A stretch of 64,000 nt of DNA from Rusavskia elegans (GCA_011316305.1 SAUG01000114.1:169005-233004); one strand, 5' to 3'. Positions 49,491 to 62,450 are shown, counted from the stretch's first letter. Notes: generated by a model not told the origin, from the sequence alone. Translations and numbers: made by a program.

Positions 49491-49923
49491 TAGACTGGCC
49501 GGTTCGGGTCGGATTCCCGTCGAACCGTCGGATATCCGACCCGATTTTAGTAACCTGACCCGGACTCGACCCGGGTTTTAGCAGGTCGAATCTAGATCGG
49601 ATTATTTAGTAATCTAATCCGGATCCGATCTAATTATATTATATATTTAGTATTTTATTGATTTTATAATTAAATTAAAGTAATATATCTAGTTACTATA
49701 TTTAGTTTTATTATAGACTCTCTAGTTAGCGTAGTTAATTAATTAGAATTTTTTTAGTAAATTTATATAAAAGTTATACTAGCTTTATACTTTTATACTA
49801 GAGCTTAACGCTAAAATCTAGTCTTGGCGGGTCGAATCGGATTACGATTTAGGACCCGAAACCCGGACGGGTCGGATCGGATTGGCTAACCCGGGTTCGA
49901 AATCCGACCCGACGGCCAGTCTA
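49491..49923. mobile_element. hAT MITE, family B copy 6
   Basis: 433 bp, ends TAGACTGGCC...GGCCAGTCTA. Duplications TTCATAAA (49483-49490) and TTTGTAAA (49924-49931) differ by two transitions of the RIP type. Confidence 0.88.
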
Positions 49924-49931
49924 TTTGTAAA

Positions 49932-50784
49932 GGCGACGATATTTTTAGAATAGTACACGATTGTAGACCCGACGAAAGATAAATTATAGAACTAATTTAT
50001 ATTCTAGAAAGATTAGAATATAATCTAGTTAAAAAAAAAGGAAAAAAGTAGAAAAGAATCGAAATCCGATACGCTAGCGACGCTATAGCGACTAGACGGC
50101 GAGATTCGTTTCTAAACGTTTTAATTATATTTCTATAATCTATATAATACGTTAAATATATATTTACTTTTATTTAAATTTTAATAAATATATATTAATA
50201 TAATATTATAAAAGATAACGCTATTAGAAAATAAATTTAAATGGTTAAAAATTAGTAATACTATCGGTAGATACTAATTACTTTATTATCTTATCGTTAA
50301 ATAAATAATATAACTTTACTTTAATATATATTATTAAAGGAATCTACGATATTTATATATATATATAACGGTTTTAAATAATATTAGATTGAAATTCTAA
50401 TAAACGTAATCGAATTCGAATTTAACGCGAGTATTCGAAAAATATAAATAATAAATAAATAAACTCGAAACGATACAGTTTCGACGCGATAGCGATAGTA
50501 TAAATTAATACTTTATTAATAAAAATTCGAAATTTTTTTTCGTTAATTTATTTAAATAAGTTTTTTTTCTATTATATTATATAATATATAAATATTTATA
50601 TACTATAATTTCTTCTATATCCTAATATTATTATATTATTATAAATAATTCAAACGGTATAAATCGTCTCCGTTCTATTTTCGAATATTTAAAAAAAAGA
50701 TTTAGAAAATATATATATTAAATATAAAAAACATTGCAAAAGATTATAAAAATTATAAAATAGTATAATTTTCTTTATTATATA
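49932..50784. other. Unassigned AT-rich DNA
   Basis: Nothing recognised. Confidence 0.4.
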
Positions 50785-50792
50785 AATTTAAT

Positions 50793-51222
50793 GGCCTGGA
50801 TGGCGCAGTGGCAACACTGCGTGACCTGGAGGCCCAACGGATCTAACACTCCATTTCGAAGTTAACGGATTTAATCCAGCGGGTCGGGGGCTCGAATCTC
50901 TCGAAGGCTAATAATATTTGGAGTTTTTTCTATCGACCCTAGTCGATTTTTACAGAGTTTAAAATATAGAAAGATTAGATAGTAGATCGTTTCGGTCTAG
51001 CTCGATCGATCGAAGGAAATTGAATTAATTAAAGTTAAATAGATCACGGTTTCCCTCTGGGTTTTAGTCCAAATCTAGCTCCTTTAGGAATCTTTAAGTC
51101 GAGTTCTCGGTAAAATATTTAAGTACCAAATAATTACGTAATTTGATCGAATTAGCGTCTCTAGCGTTAGATTCGTGAAAGACTAAAATCAAAATCCGAA
51201 TGATTAATCGCATATATATATG
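50793..51222 (+). mobile_element. tRNA-headed SINE, copy S6 (best preserved)
   Basis: 430 bp with a perfect 8-bp duplication AATTTAAT (50785-50792 and 51223-51230). Head GGCCTGGATGGCGCAGTGGC is a good box A, and GGGGGCTCGAATCTCTCGAA is the box B region. The tail ends in a short (AT)n run. Confidence 0.9.
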
Positions 51223-51230
51223 AATTTAAT

Positions 51231-52476
51231 GTAAATTATACTAAATATTTTATATCTTCGAAACTACTATCGGGTAGTCAATGGAAATATAATATATTAT
51301 TATATAGAACTGTTAAAAGTTTAATATAAACGATTAGAAAATAGTAAAAAAACTTTATAGAAGAAATTAGTAATATTATAAAATTCGTTTCGATTTTCGA
51401 TACTATATTAAATAATTTAATTTAATAATCTACTTTTTTAGAATATTTCGCTACTATTTTAAATATTACTACTAAACGAATAGTAGCTTTTAAATACGTT
51501 AACGAAAGTCTAGTAAATAAAAATACGATTTTATAGATCGAATAAACTATTTTACGGTTTAAAATTTTAAATTCCAAACTTCGGTCATTTTTTCTAATAT
51601 CTATTAATCTATTATATAAATTAAAAAAACTATTATATAGTTTTTTTCTATTATATATTTTTTACTTCTTTTACTATTTTTTTTTTGTTTTTTTTTACTA
51701 TTAAAATTTTATCCCGTTAACGGTATCTAGATTTCTATTTCTAGAAATAAATACTATTAGTATTCTAACGACGATTCTAATATCTATAACTATATTATAT
51801 TCAGTTGTTATAAATTTAAAATTTCTAAATATAATCTATAACCTTTTAACAGAAATAGCTAAATACTAATATTTTATTACAAAATCGGATAACGATTTTC
51901 GGACTATAATATTTGAATTTTTAAAAATATTATAGATATTATATTCTATTTTCTAATATTATCCGCGACGATTCGAATAATAAAATAGATATATTATTTT
52001 AGATCAAAATATTTTTAATTAGCTATTATATACCCGAGATTATATAGTTAACGTCGTTTATCGAAGTTTTATCTGCGAAATTATATCTTTATTATCTATT
52101 AATAAGTTTCTATAAAAAAATACTATTTTCTACTATATAAAATTTGATAATATTATTCAACGGATTTTTTCCTCGCGTTTTTAACAATTATAATAATAAT
52201 AAACTATATCGGATAGTTTTCTCTCGCGTTATAAAGAAAAAAAAGTAGATTTATTTTTTATAGCTTTGTTCTAGTCGCCGTTAACCGATTTTTTATAATT
52301 GCGAATAAGTTAGAAATATTCGAATCTTAATTTCTAGAAGTTAAAACTACTAGTATTCTAACTCTTTGTATAAATTTACTATTATCGTTAATTATTTTAG
52401 TTTTACTAGTTATTTTAGATTGTATATAAAAATTTCTATAGATAATATATTCGATTATATTATAAATAGTTTTACT
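51231..52476. other. Unassigned AT-rich DNA
   Basis: About 1.2 kb, RIP-mutated; no domain recognised. Confidence 0.4.
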
Positions 52477-52489
52477 ATTACAGTTATCT

Positions 52490-53451
52490 CCCTTTATAGA
52501 GCCCCTGTTCGAGGTTATAATTGAGTCATTATATATATACGTTTTATTACCGTAGTTTTTGTACGGCAATATTAAATATTGCTTGTATAGCAAAGAATTT
52601 TCGTAGTTAAAAGTCAAGTAAGATTTATAGCGTTGATCGTTTTTATTCTATTATATCCTCTATTTAATTACTATTCCTTTTCTATAATTCCCTTATACTA
52701 CTTCGAAATACGTACGATTATAAGCTACTAATATAGCTTCTAGGACTACCTGCCAGGCGGTAATACTATCTTTTATCCTCGTTAATTTATCTTCGTCTAC
52801 GGTCGTACCCGAATCCAGACGGCCTGTTAACCTATCTAGATACTTAATAACTGCTAGCTCGGATTCTAGTAGAATAAAGGCCCTTACTAGAAGTTTAATA
52901 TAGTCGCTAAGACCGTACGGCTCCGGCGAATTCGGAATACGAGGCTTTAACGTCGTAGTCAGGACTAACGGATCTCGGGATTTAAAGTCCGTTATAGTAG
53001 GCGGACTAGCGAGGACTCGGTTAATGTTATCGAATAGCTCGAATTTAGCGATTTCGTACTCTATTTCTTTTAATTAGAAAGGTATAATCGTAGTTATCTA
53101 GTATTATTAGTAGAGGTTCTATATATATTAGCCTGCAGCCTGGGCTATTACGGAAGATACGTACGTTAGATACGATAGTAGGTACTAGTAAAAAAAGAAA
53201 AAGAAGCGACTGTAAGGTATATATATTACGAAAATTCTGCTACGTTATATTTTAAATAAACTATAGAAATTTATACTACGAACGTATTATAGAATAGATT
53301 CGAGTTAATTTTATATAGTTCTTTAGTTTAAGTTAATTAGACTGGAGTACTAGTTTTTATACCGTATATCTAACGCTAGCGTACCAATACTGAAGTAAAT
53401 TACTTACGGAACCGACGGTTGACCGGATACCAAAAAAACAAACAAAATAAG
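52490..53451 (-). mobile_element. Family A retroposon, divergent copy A8 (least RIP-mutated)
   Basis: 962 bp flanked by ATTAYAGTTATCT (52477-52489 and 53452-53464, one C/T difference). It aligns with the other copies at both ends and in the coding region but is a separate subfamily. It retains many CA, TG and GC runs (CCTGCCAGGCGG). MITE B7 has inserted right beside its 5' duplication. Confidence 0.85.
52693..53073 (-). pseudogene. Conserved unknown protein encoded by family A (copy A8)
   Basis: 126 uninterrupted codons and a stop at 52693-52695. The frame opens with LKEIEYEIAKFELFDNINRV and ends WQVVLEAILVAYNRTYFEVV. It aligns in register with the broken frames of other copies: KYLDRLTGRLDSGTTVDE here versus KEYFNSLAERLDIGY in A6, and WQVVLEA versus stop-stop-IDIAEILEA. 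An in-frame TAA lies just upstream, as expected from CAA by RIP, and there is no ATG, so this copy is probably dead. Predicted helical and soluble by eye; no signal peptide, transmembrane segment or known catalytic motif. I do not recognise the family. Confidence 0.6.
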
Positions 53452-53468
53452 ATTATAGTTATCTTTTC

Positions 53469-53628
53469 TAGACTGGCTATTTCGAACCAAAGTGGCGACT
53501 CGACTTCGCGATAAACGTGGCTAACGCGTCTAAATTACTAATTTAAGTTAATCTCCTTCCTAATACGATTAGAAAGTCGAACCCGGAACACGAATCCGAG
53601 TTCGAAACCCGATAAAACGGCCAGTCTA
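53469..53628. mobile_element. hAT MITE, family B copy 7 (short variant)
   Basis: 160 bp, ends TAGACTGGCT...GGCCAGTCTA. Duplications ATCTTTTC (53461-53468) and ATCTTATC (53629-53636), one mismatch. It is a deletion derivative or separate subfamily and less RIP-mutated than the other copies. Confidence 0.85.
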
Positions 53629-53899
53629 ATCTTATCCGGTCTTTAAATATAACTAGAAATATAGTTTTAAATAGAAGTTTATATTACGTCTGAGCCGAGT
53701 TTACTATTATAATTTTATAAAAAATAGAAAAATGTATTTTAATATCGTAAATAGTTAATAGATAAATACAAACAATTATAATAAAATAATTTGAAATTTA
53801 TATATTATATATATTTTATAAATTAATCGATTATCTATAATAATTAATCTATAACTATAATATCTTTCTTTGAAATTTTGATTTTTTTAATTATCCATT

Positions 53900-54328
53900 T
53901 TTTATTTATACGATTAATCATTCGGATTTTGATTTTAGTCTTTTACGATTCTAATACTAGAGGCGCTAAACCGATCAGTTTACGTAATTATTTGGTACTT
54001 AAGTATTTTACCGAGGACTCGAATTAAGGACTCCCGAAGGAACTAGATCTGGATTAAAACCCAGAGAGAAACCGTAATCTATTTAACCTTATTAATTAAT
54101 TCAATTAAATTCGATCGATCGGGCTAGACCGAGACGATCTACTGTCTAGGCTCTCTGTATTTTTAAACTCTATAAAAATCGACTTAGTCGATAGAAAAAA
54201 TTCAAGTATTAGATTAGCCTTCGAGGGATTCGAACCCCCGACCCGCCGGATTAATTCCGCTAACTTCGAAGAGCGCTGGATCCGCTGGGCCTCTCGGTCA
54301 CGCAGCGTTGCCGCTGCGCTACCAGGCC
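53900..54328 (-). mobile_element. tRNA-headed SINE, copy S7
   Basis: 429 bp flanked by TTTAATTATCYATT (53886-53899 and 54329-54342). The minus-strand head GGCCTGGTAGCGCAGCGGCA and box B-like CGGGGGTTCGAATCCCTCGA are nearly intact. Confidence 0.9.
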
Positions 54329-54342
54329 TTTAATTATCTATT

Positions 54343-55331
54343 AGTTTATATATTTTTATTAAAAAGTGATTTTAATTATATATTTCGATAAATCTCTAAA
54401 TATTTTCAAATTTTTTTTATAGTTGTTGGAAATTATTTTTTTAAAATTAATCTATCTATTTAATGAGATATTCCGTTTTTAATTTCTCGTTTTTTTAGAT
54501 TTCTAAAACCTTTTATCTAAAATAGCTTCTATCGTTTATTTCTTTTAATTATTTATAAACTCCGATAATAGATATTTTAATAATTCGCTATTTTAACGGC
54601 GATAGATTTTTTATAATAAAAAATACAAAAGATATAATAGAGATTTAATTCAATTAAAAAAATCAATCGATAAATTTAAAAGTCTATATATTTTAAAATC
54701 CGATAGAAATCTATAAATTTAGAAAAAAAAATCTTCGATTATTTAAGTTTTTAAATCTTTTATAGATAATAGTATTAAATTACTAACTTTATATTCTATC
54801 GATTAATATTTTTTATTATAATATTTTACTTGATTTTCTAAATTCTTTTTTAAATTATTCGTATTAATTTATATTATTTTCTATAAATTTACGATATTGT
54901 TTTGTACTATTAATATTTATAAATTTACTAATTTCTTTTTCGCGGCGTTATTTTTAACGGTTTCGAATTAAATATCTATATTGTATTCCATTTATAGTTT
55001 AAAAAAAAATTATTTTTATAATATTATATTTACTTTTAATTTAGATTCATTTTACTAAAAATAGAAATTCAATTTAGTTTTTCAATATTATATAAATATA
55101 GATCTTTAGATAATATTTTAGCGATTAAATCTATTATTTAATCCAATAAACTATTTAAAAATAGAATATAGTATTTAAACGAAGTTTTAATTTTAGATAA
55201 TAATAGATTTTCGCCTAGAATTCGTTTATAAATAGCGAGTTTCTATCGCTAATATATCTATTAGAAATAAATTTTTTATATTTAAATTTATTAATAATAA
55301 ATTCTATAAATTTTTATATATTAATCAATTT
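54343..55331. other. Unassigned AT-rich DNA
   Basis: About 1 kb; nothing recognised. Confidence 0.4.
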
Positions 55332-55345
55332 ATATTATATAACAT

Positions 55346-56286
55346 TCTCTTCAGGAAGGTTCTATCTGGAATTATATTGAATTTTTAAATATATATATTA
55401 TTAACATTATATATAGCAACGATTGTTATATTTATATATAAAGAAAATTTTACAGCTAAAGATATATTCGTCAAACAAGATTTATAGCGTAGTTGATTAC
55501 TTCTATTTAATTATTTCTTTTTTTATTCGCGATTATAAATCCTCTACTATATTTAAATACCATATATCCAGTTTTTCTTCGACGTTATAAACGATTATAT
55601 ATATCTAATATTTCCGCTATATCTATTTACAATAATACGAAGTTACTACTAATAATTTTAGCTTCGGCTATATTTATTATATAATCTGTATCTAAACGTT
55701 CCGTTAAACTATTAAAATATTCTTTAGCCCGCGTAGCTTTAAAAGAGTCGCTAGCTATAGAATTATTAACTAGTACGCTAGCTACTACGGCTAGAAACTT
55801 TATCTAATCGATTAAATTAAAAGGCGATAGGAAAATCGGATAGCGTATTTTAAAAGTAGTAAAAAGGAAATTTTTATCGAAGTTAAAATAGTTACTCTAG
55901 CTATAACGAGATAGTCGACGTCCGCGAGGGTAGATATAGTTATAACGGATATAGAAAAGTATTATCGTCTGATTTAGCTGCGGTATAGCTATTACGAGAA
56001 TATATACGTACGCAAGAGATTTTAAATTTATATTACTAGTAAAAAAAGAAGAAACGATAACTACGAGGTATATTTATCTATAAAAATTTCTACGTTAAAT
56101 TATCGGTATTAGAATACGTTATATTATTAAATAAATTTAAATTAAAATTCTATAGAACAGTTATTTACGTTAATTTAATTAGAATATAAATTCTACTATC
56201 GTATATTTAATATTGATATACTAACGCTTGATTTATTTATCGAATAACTGGTTTACAGAATATTAAATCCAAAATAAATTAATTAA
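55346..56286 (-). mobile_element. Family A retroposon, copy A9
   Basis: 941 bp flanked by ATATTATATAAYAT (55332-55345 and 56287-56300, one C/T difference). Confidence 0.85.
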
Positions 56287-56751
56287 ATATTATATAATAT
56301 ATCTCGTAATTATAGTAAATAGATCTACGAGAACTAGTATAAAATCTAAATTTTAACGATTCGACTATATCGAATAGAAAGTAATCTAATTATATAATCT
56401 ATTGTTATATCTATCTATAGTTATATAAAATATAAAATGTTTTAAATTTTTTTATAAAATTTATATCTATAGAATGTGATTTATTAATAAATAATATATA
56501 ATACTATAGACTTTGATTTATAAATAGATTATATATATTAATATATACTTTTTAATATATTTTTATAATTTCGTCTAGCTACAATTATAATAAATAAACG
56601 ATAAAATCCGTTTCTAAAATAATTAGTTTAAAAATGATTATAATATTTTATCAAAACTTCTATATATTATATTGTATTTTCAGATATCTATAAAGAGTTT
56701 TTATATAAAAAAAACTAAATTCTATTTTTAAATTCTATGATTCGACTTTTT

Positions 56752-56928
56752 TTTATATATATTAGATCTTTATATATATTTCTATATATATTTCTATTTA
56801 TATTTCTGTATATATTTCTATATATATTTCTATATATATTTCTATTTATATTTCTATATATATTTCTTTATATATTTCTATACATATTTCTATATATATT
56901 TCTATATATATTTCTATATATCGGTATT
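56752..56928 (+). repeat. 12-bp minisatellite (CTATATATATTT)n
   Basis: About 14 units of a 12-bp repeat with few substitutions. It creates a 93-codon open frame of IFLY repeats that has no other support as a gene. Confidence 0.92.
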
Positions 56929-57922
56929 TCTACTTTAAAATTGGAAAAAAATATCTCGTATACTAGAAGTCATTCTACTATAATCTATTTCATTAATAAT
57001 AGCTTTCCACGTCGTTAAATATAGAATATTAAAATTTGAATATATATTTCTAATAATAGAATTTATTTTATCATTATATTCTTTTACTAGAAATAGTTAT
57101 AACTAAACAATCGCTACTATATTAGATTTCATTTATATTCGAAAATATTTTTAATATATAAAATATATCGTACTTTATTTTTAGTAATAGAAAATGAATT
57201 TTATTATCTTTAGAATTTTTAGATTCTATCGAAAGTCTTATAAATCTATTAGTTATACGTATATATAATATATAATTCACTCGAACTTTTCGTAATAAAA
57301 GCGATTTAATATCGAAATTCTATTTACGTAAATATAATTTCAACTAAAAAGTAAATAATATTATTTAAATTTAAAAATTATCATTTTTAGAATACGATAT
57401 TTTTAATAGCCATTTAATTAAATTCGTAATTTTTAAATAATAGAAGATATCGAAATCTATAGCAGCTAATTTAATAATCAAACGACGTTATCGTATATTA
57501 AATTTTTTAATTTTTATGAAATTTAGGAGGTGATTATAATCTATCTAGACTTTTACTATATATTTTACGCTGTTAAAACTATATTTTTACCATTTAAAAA
57601 TTTAATAATATAGAATGATTTAATATTATAAGTTTTATAATCACGTTCGATAAAAATTATCTTTTTCGATTAGAATATAACTACACGCTAGTGACTATTT
57701 TTAATAGATTAAAATAGATTTCTATCGATTTCGATTTTAAAAATATTAGTTTTAATAAAGATTTCCTTTTCTAGATCGAAATACTATAATATTTCGGCGG
57801 TATTAAAAGTATATTTTAGTTTTTCGAAAGCTTTTTAGATTTCGACAGTCTAGTAAAGCGCTTCTAACTTCTTTTTATTAATATTTTCACTAAATAAACT
57901 CGTTAAAACTACTATAATCCGA

Positions 57923-58013
57923 AAATATTAGTAAATAAAATATTAGTAAATAAAATATTAGTTAATAAAATATTAGTAAATAAAATATTAGTAAATAAAA
58001 TATTAGTAAAAGT
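57923..58013 (+). repeat. 15-bp tandem repeat (AAATAAAATATTAGT)n
   Basis: About six nearly identical units. Confidence 0.9.
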
Positions 58014-58777
58014 TTACGAATTTTAAAAAGATTTATATTTTTCGATAAAATTTAAAACCCGCTAGTTCTTTAATAGTTACTATTTATTTCGAGTCTATTA
58101 ATATATCTTTTATTATATTTCGTAACGGATTAAATCGAATCGGATTCTAGAACTTCTAATTCGATTCGAATCGGATTGAAATATAAACGGTTTAGAATAT
58201 AAATTGATTAGAATATAAACGGATTTTCGCGGATTTATCTCGTTTAAAAGACGGATTAATTAGTTATCGCGCTAGTATAGGCGTTAAAATGGTTTAACTG
58301 AAACTTCTAGCTACTATATACTATAAAATAACTAATAAAATCCTTTTACGCTAATTTAGCGTCTATAATAGCTATTTTAGAGATAATTTTAAAAATTATT
58401 ATTTTTAGTAAATTTCGATCCGAATCTAATTCGTTTCGATTCGAATCGAATTTAGATCGAAATTTTCTATATTTCGTTTCGAATCCAATCTTTTATAAAT
58501 ATAATAAAATCTAGAAACTTTATGTTTCCAATATAAGAAATATAGTTATTAATTTTAAAATATAAATATATATTATAGAACTTCCGAGTAATTTACTAGA
58601 TATAATTCTAATACTTTTTTTCAAAATTAAAAAAGATTAAAAAAGATTATCTAGATAAATTATATAGTAGATATCAACTAAATCTTTTACTATTCTATTA
58701 ATTAAAATCTAAAGAATTATAAATTTATTAATAAAACCGAATATTATTATATAATACTCGAAATATTTATATTTTAT

Positions 58778-59683
58778 TTAGTTAATTTGGTTTTGATTTT
58801 AGTATCCGGTAAACCAGAGGTTTGATAAACAAATGAAAGGTTAATTTTAGTTTAATTAATATAAATAACTGTTTTTTAGATTTTTAATTTAAATTTATTT
58901 AGTAATACAACGTATTAATCTACTAATAATATAACCAGAATAGAAATTTTTATAGATAAATATATTTCGTAGTTATCGCTTTTCTTTTTTTTCTTTTATT
59001 AGTAATATAAATTTAAAAGCTTTTACGTATTTATATATTCCCGTAATAGCTACAGCTATAAATGAAACTAGACGGCAATATCTATATCCGTAATAACTAT
59101 ATCTATCTACGCGGTCGTCGACTATCTCGTTATATTTAGAGTAACCTATTTCGACTTCGATAAAAATCTTTTTTTATCGTCTTTAAAACGCGTTATCCGA
59201 TCTTTCTATCTTCTTTTAATCTAATTAATTAAGTAAAGCCTTTAGCCGTAGTAGCTAGCGTACTGTCTAGCGATCCTTTTAAAATTATATAGACTAAAGA
59301 ATTTTTTAATAGCTTTTCGGAACGTTTAGATATAGATTATATAATATATACGGCCAAGGCGACGACTATAGATAATTACTTCGTAATATAATAGATATAT
59401 ATAGCGAAAATATTAGATATTTATAATTATTTATAACGTCGAAGATAGATCGAAAACTGCGAATAACGAAATTATATTTATATAATAGAAGATTCGTAAT
59501 CGAATAAAGAAAAGAATAGTTAAATAGAAATATTTAACTATATTGTAAATTTCATCTGACGAACTATATATCTTTAGCTATAAAAGTCTCTTTATACGTA
59601 AATATAATAATCGTTGCCGAATATAATATTGATAATATATATATAAATTCAATATAATTTCAGATAAAAGCTTTTTAGAAAGG
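58778..59683 (+). mobile_element. Family A retroposon, copy A10
   Basis: 906 bp flanked by ATTTATATTTTAT (58765-58777) and ATTTATACGTTAT (59684-59696), 11 of 13 positions equal. Part of the 5' region present in other copies is missing (near 58,830). Confidence 0.78.
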
Positions 59684-59696
59684 ATTTATACGTTAT

Positions 59697-60004
59697 ATAA
59701 AATACGATCTTTTATTTATTACTTTTTTTAATTCGTAATCGATAGTATATATTTATAATACTATATTTAAAAAATTTTTATTTTAAATAAATAATCTAGA
59801 AGTTTAGAAGTAAACAATAAAAAATAGAGATTTTTAATCGTTACTTTATTAAAATATCCGTAGTCGACGTATATACGAAAATTAAAATATTTTTTTAATA
59901 TAAAAAAAATTAGAATTTTTATAGAAAATATTAAATAACGGATCCAGTTTTTTTTTTAAATACAATTTAGATCATTATATAATATATCGTTATTACTATT
60001 ATAG
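59697..60004. other. Unassigned AT-rich DNA
   Basis: Nothing recognised. Confidence 0.4.
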
Positions 60005-60480
60005 AACAAGTTTTTATAAAGCCGAAAAATATATAATAAATTGCCCGATTAGGTTTAGTGCGGCTCGCTAGATTAGATAGCGACTTTGGCACGTATTTTT
60101 TATACCCGCAGACCTTTTCTATAGAATTTCAACCTTTAATAAATCCTTCTACCACCTAATTATTATCTATATTTGACTTCGTTATAATAAATAGTAGTAA
60201 TAATAGATTTTTTCTTCTACGTTATCTATAGGACCTTTAGTTCTAGTTCCTAGAATATCTAGTTATCTTTTTCTAGTATTTCTATCTATTTCTACGGTAT
60301 TATTAGTTTATAATCTATATTTACTAGCTCCTATAGAACCTTTAATAAATCTATCTATATTTTCTATACTTCCGAATATATTTTTTAGCCTTTTACCGAG
60401 ATTTTTAACGTTCTACCGAAATTCTAGGCCTTTATATCTAAATTTTTATTTAAATTTCTATTTACTTTCTAGTAAATATA
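60005..60480 (-). repeat. Direct repeat E, copy 1
   Basis: Contains TTTTATAAAGCCGAAAAATA, then CCTTTTCTATAGAATTTCAA. It recurs in the same orientation at 61,793 and 63,413. Less RIP-mutated at 60,040-60,120 (GTGCGGCTCGC). The repeat may be coding on the minus strand, but no family is recognised. Confidence 0.7.
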
Positions 60481-61792
60481 AACTAAATTTGCCGGGATTA
60501 ATATAAAAGTTATTCTATTTCCTCGTTATTTAATATAATATTAATTAATTAAATTTTTATTAATAAGTTTATCTAATAGCTTTATTAAATATCTAGTAAA
60601 TCCGAAGTTATTAATAGCGGCTTTATTTCTATAAAAATATTAAAATATCCCTAGATAATTAACTATTCTAAATACCGTCTAATCTATAAAAAGCTATAGA
60701 ATCTTTATATCTATAAAAACTCTTTTTAAAAGTATTTTACTAAAATTCTTTCCTATAAACGAGTACTATTTTTTAAAATAAAAAAAAAATAAATAGAAAA
60801 AGTAAAATAAAAATAAAAATATTTTAGATAGTAGTAGTTAAAATAGTAAATAGAAAAAATAAAGTAGAAAACTTTTATAGAAATTAATTAAATATAAACC
60901 TCCTTTAGATTTTAGTATTTCTATAAATATAAATACTATTCGGAAAGATTTTCTTCTAATAGCTAATTTTATAAATATATCGAAATCTTTTATATAAATA
61001 AAATAGCCGAGATATTCTATTTAATAATTTCTATACTTTAATAAATATTTCCGGTATTTCTTTCTCTATTATTTAAGTTTAAATTATTACTATTTCTATC
61101 TAGTATTCTAATTTCTATATTAAAATTAGCTCTAGTATCTAAAAATTAATTTTAATTATTTTTTTAAATACTTTTTTGAATATTTACTCTTTTATATTAT
61201 CGAGAAATCTCTATCCTAGTATCATTTATTTCTACTAAAACTACTATTTAATATAAAAGTTATTTTATATAAATCTATTTACTATTTTAAAAACTCGCCT
61301 ATATAATTATTATATAGCTTTTTATTAAATTTAGTTTAATATAGTCTAGGCTCTTTTTAAATTAAATCGGCTAATTAAAAAACTTAATTTAAAAGTTCTA
61401 ATTTAGTTTCTATCGAATATAATAAAAATTAGCTAATTAACTATCTTAAAAATAAAATATATAAATATTTTCGCCGTTAGTTCTATTAGTTCTATTTTCT
61501 CTAATACGTTTTCTATATTTCTACTTTCTAAACTATTTTATTAGCGCTAATTTATATAATTTATTAGCTAGAAACTTTATTACTACTACCGATTATATTA
61601 TAATTATTTAAAAAAATTTAGAAAAATAGAAAATTATTAAAATATTATTATATACTTTACTCGCGCTATTAGAAAATATTTAATATAGCTATTATAGCTT
61701 TTATTTAATATAACTATCTATTTTTTCGCTTTCGTTTATTATAGTATTAAAAGTAATATTTTTTTTCTTTTTAATAGTATTTATTATAGAAT
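60481..61792. other. Unassigned DNA between E repeats
   Basis: RIP-mutated. Minus-strand frames read Lys/Tyr/Asn-rich sequence that could be a retrotransposon gag, without a diagnostic motif. Confidence 0.3.
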
Positions 61793-62450
61793 AAGCTTTT
61801 ATAAAACCGAAAAGTATATAATAAATTATCCGATTAAATTTAGTAGAGTTTATTAAATTAGATAACGGTTTTAATATATATCTAGTCTGGCTACTTCGGA
61901 TCGGATTCCTATCGAACCGTCGGGAATCCGACCCGATTTTAATAGATCGAACCGGTTCGACTTACTAAGCGGTCAGGTCCGGGTCGAACTCGGATCGAAT
62001 CCGGGTACCCGTTAAATCTTTTTATTTAATTAATTAATAATATAATATAATAAATAATGAATTATTTAAATATATATAAATATAATATAATTAGATAATA
62101 TAATTAATCTAACTAGAATTCTTCTAGCTAGCGTAGTTAATTAATTAGAGTTTTTTTAAATTATTTAAATAACTTTTATACTAGAGTTATACGAATTATA
62201 TAGATTTAGTAAATTAATTAAATCGGATCGGGTTATATAATCCGACCCGAGAATCGAGTTAAATTAAACTATAGAATTTCCTAACCCGATTTAAATCGGG
62301 TCGGATTAGTTAACCCGGGTTCGAAACCCGATCCGACGATCAGTCTATATATACCTTTTATTTTTATAGGCCTTTTCTATAGAACTTTAACTTTTAATAA
62401 ATCTTTTTACTATCTAATTATTATTTATATTTAATTTTATTATAATAATT
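61793..62450 (-). repeat. Direct repeat E, copy 2, split by hAT MITE B8
   Basis: TTTTATAAAACCGAAAAGTA at 61,798 to 61,882, then resumes at 62,348 with CCTTTTCTATAGAACTTTAA. The join after removing B8 and one duplication matches copies 1 and 3. Confidence 0.75.
61883..62347. mobile_element. hAT MITE, family B copy 8
   Basis: 465 bp, left end TAGTCTGGCT, right end GATCAGTCTA. Duplications TATATATC (61875-61882) and TATATACC (62348-62355), one T/C difference. The empty site is visible in repeat E copies 1 and 3. Confidence 0.88.

Larger units (their letters stand above)
56301..58764. other. Unassigned AT-rich DNA with two minisatellites
   Basis: About 2.5 kb without recognisable coding sequence apart from the tandem arrays listed separately. 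Some stretches at 58,130-58,260 are richer in TCG (GATTCGAATCGGATT), resembling the MITE B interior without its ends. Confidence 0.35.

Noticed and set aside
50793..50912. Functional tRNA gene
   Set aside because: The box A and B sequences belong to a repeated SINE head with a conserved non-tRNA body and target duplications; acceptor-stem pairing is poor.
52327..52617. Open 96-codon frame on the minus strand
   Set aside because: It crosses the end of retroposon A8 at 52490 and runs into unrelated flanking DNA, so it is a chance frame in AT-rich sequence.
56737..57018. Open 93-codon frame on the plus strand
   Set aside because: Almost all of it is the 12-bp minisatellite translated as IFLY repeats; no other support.
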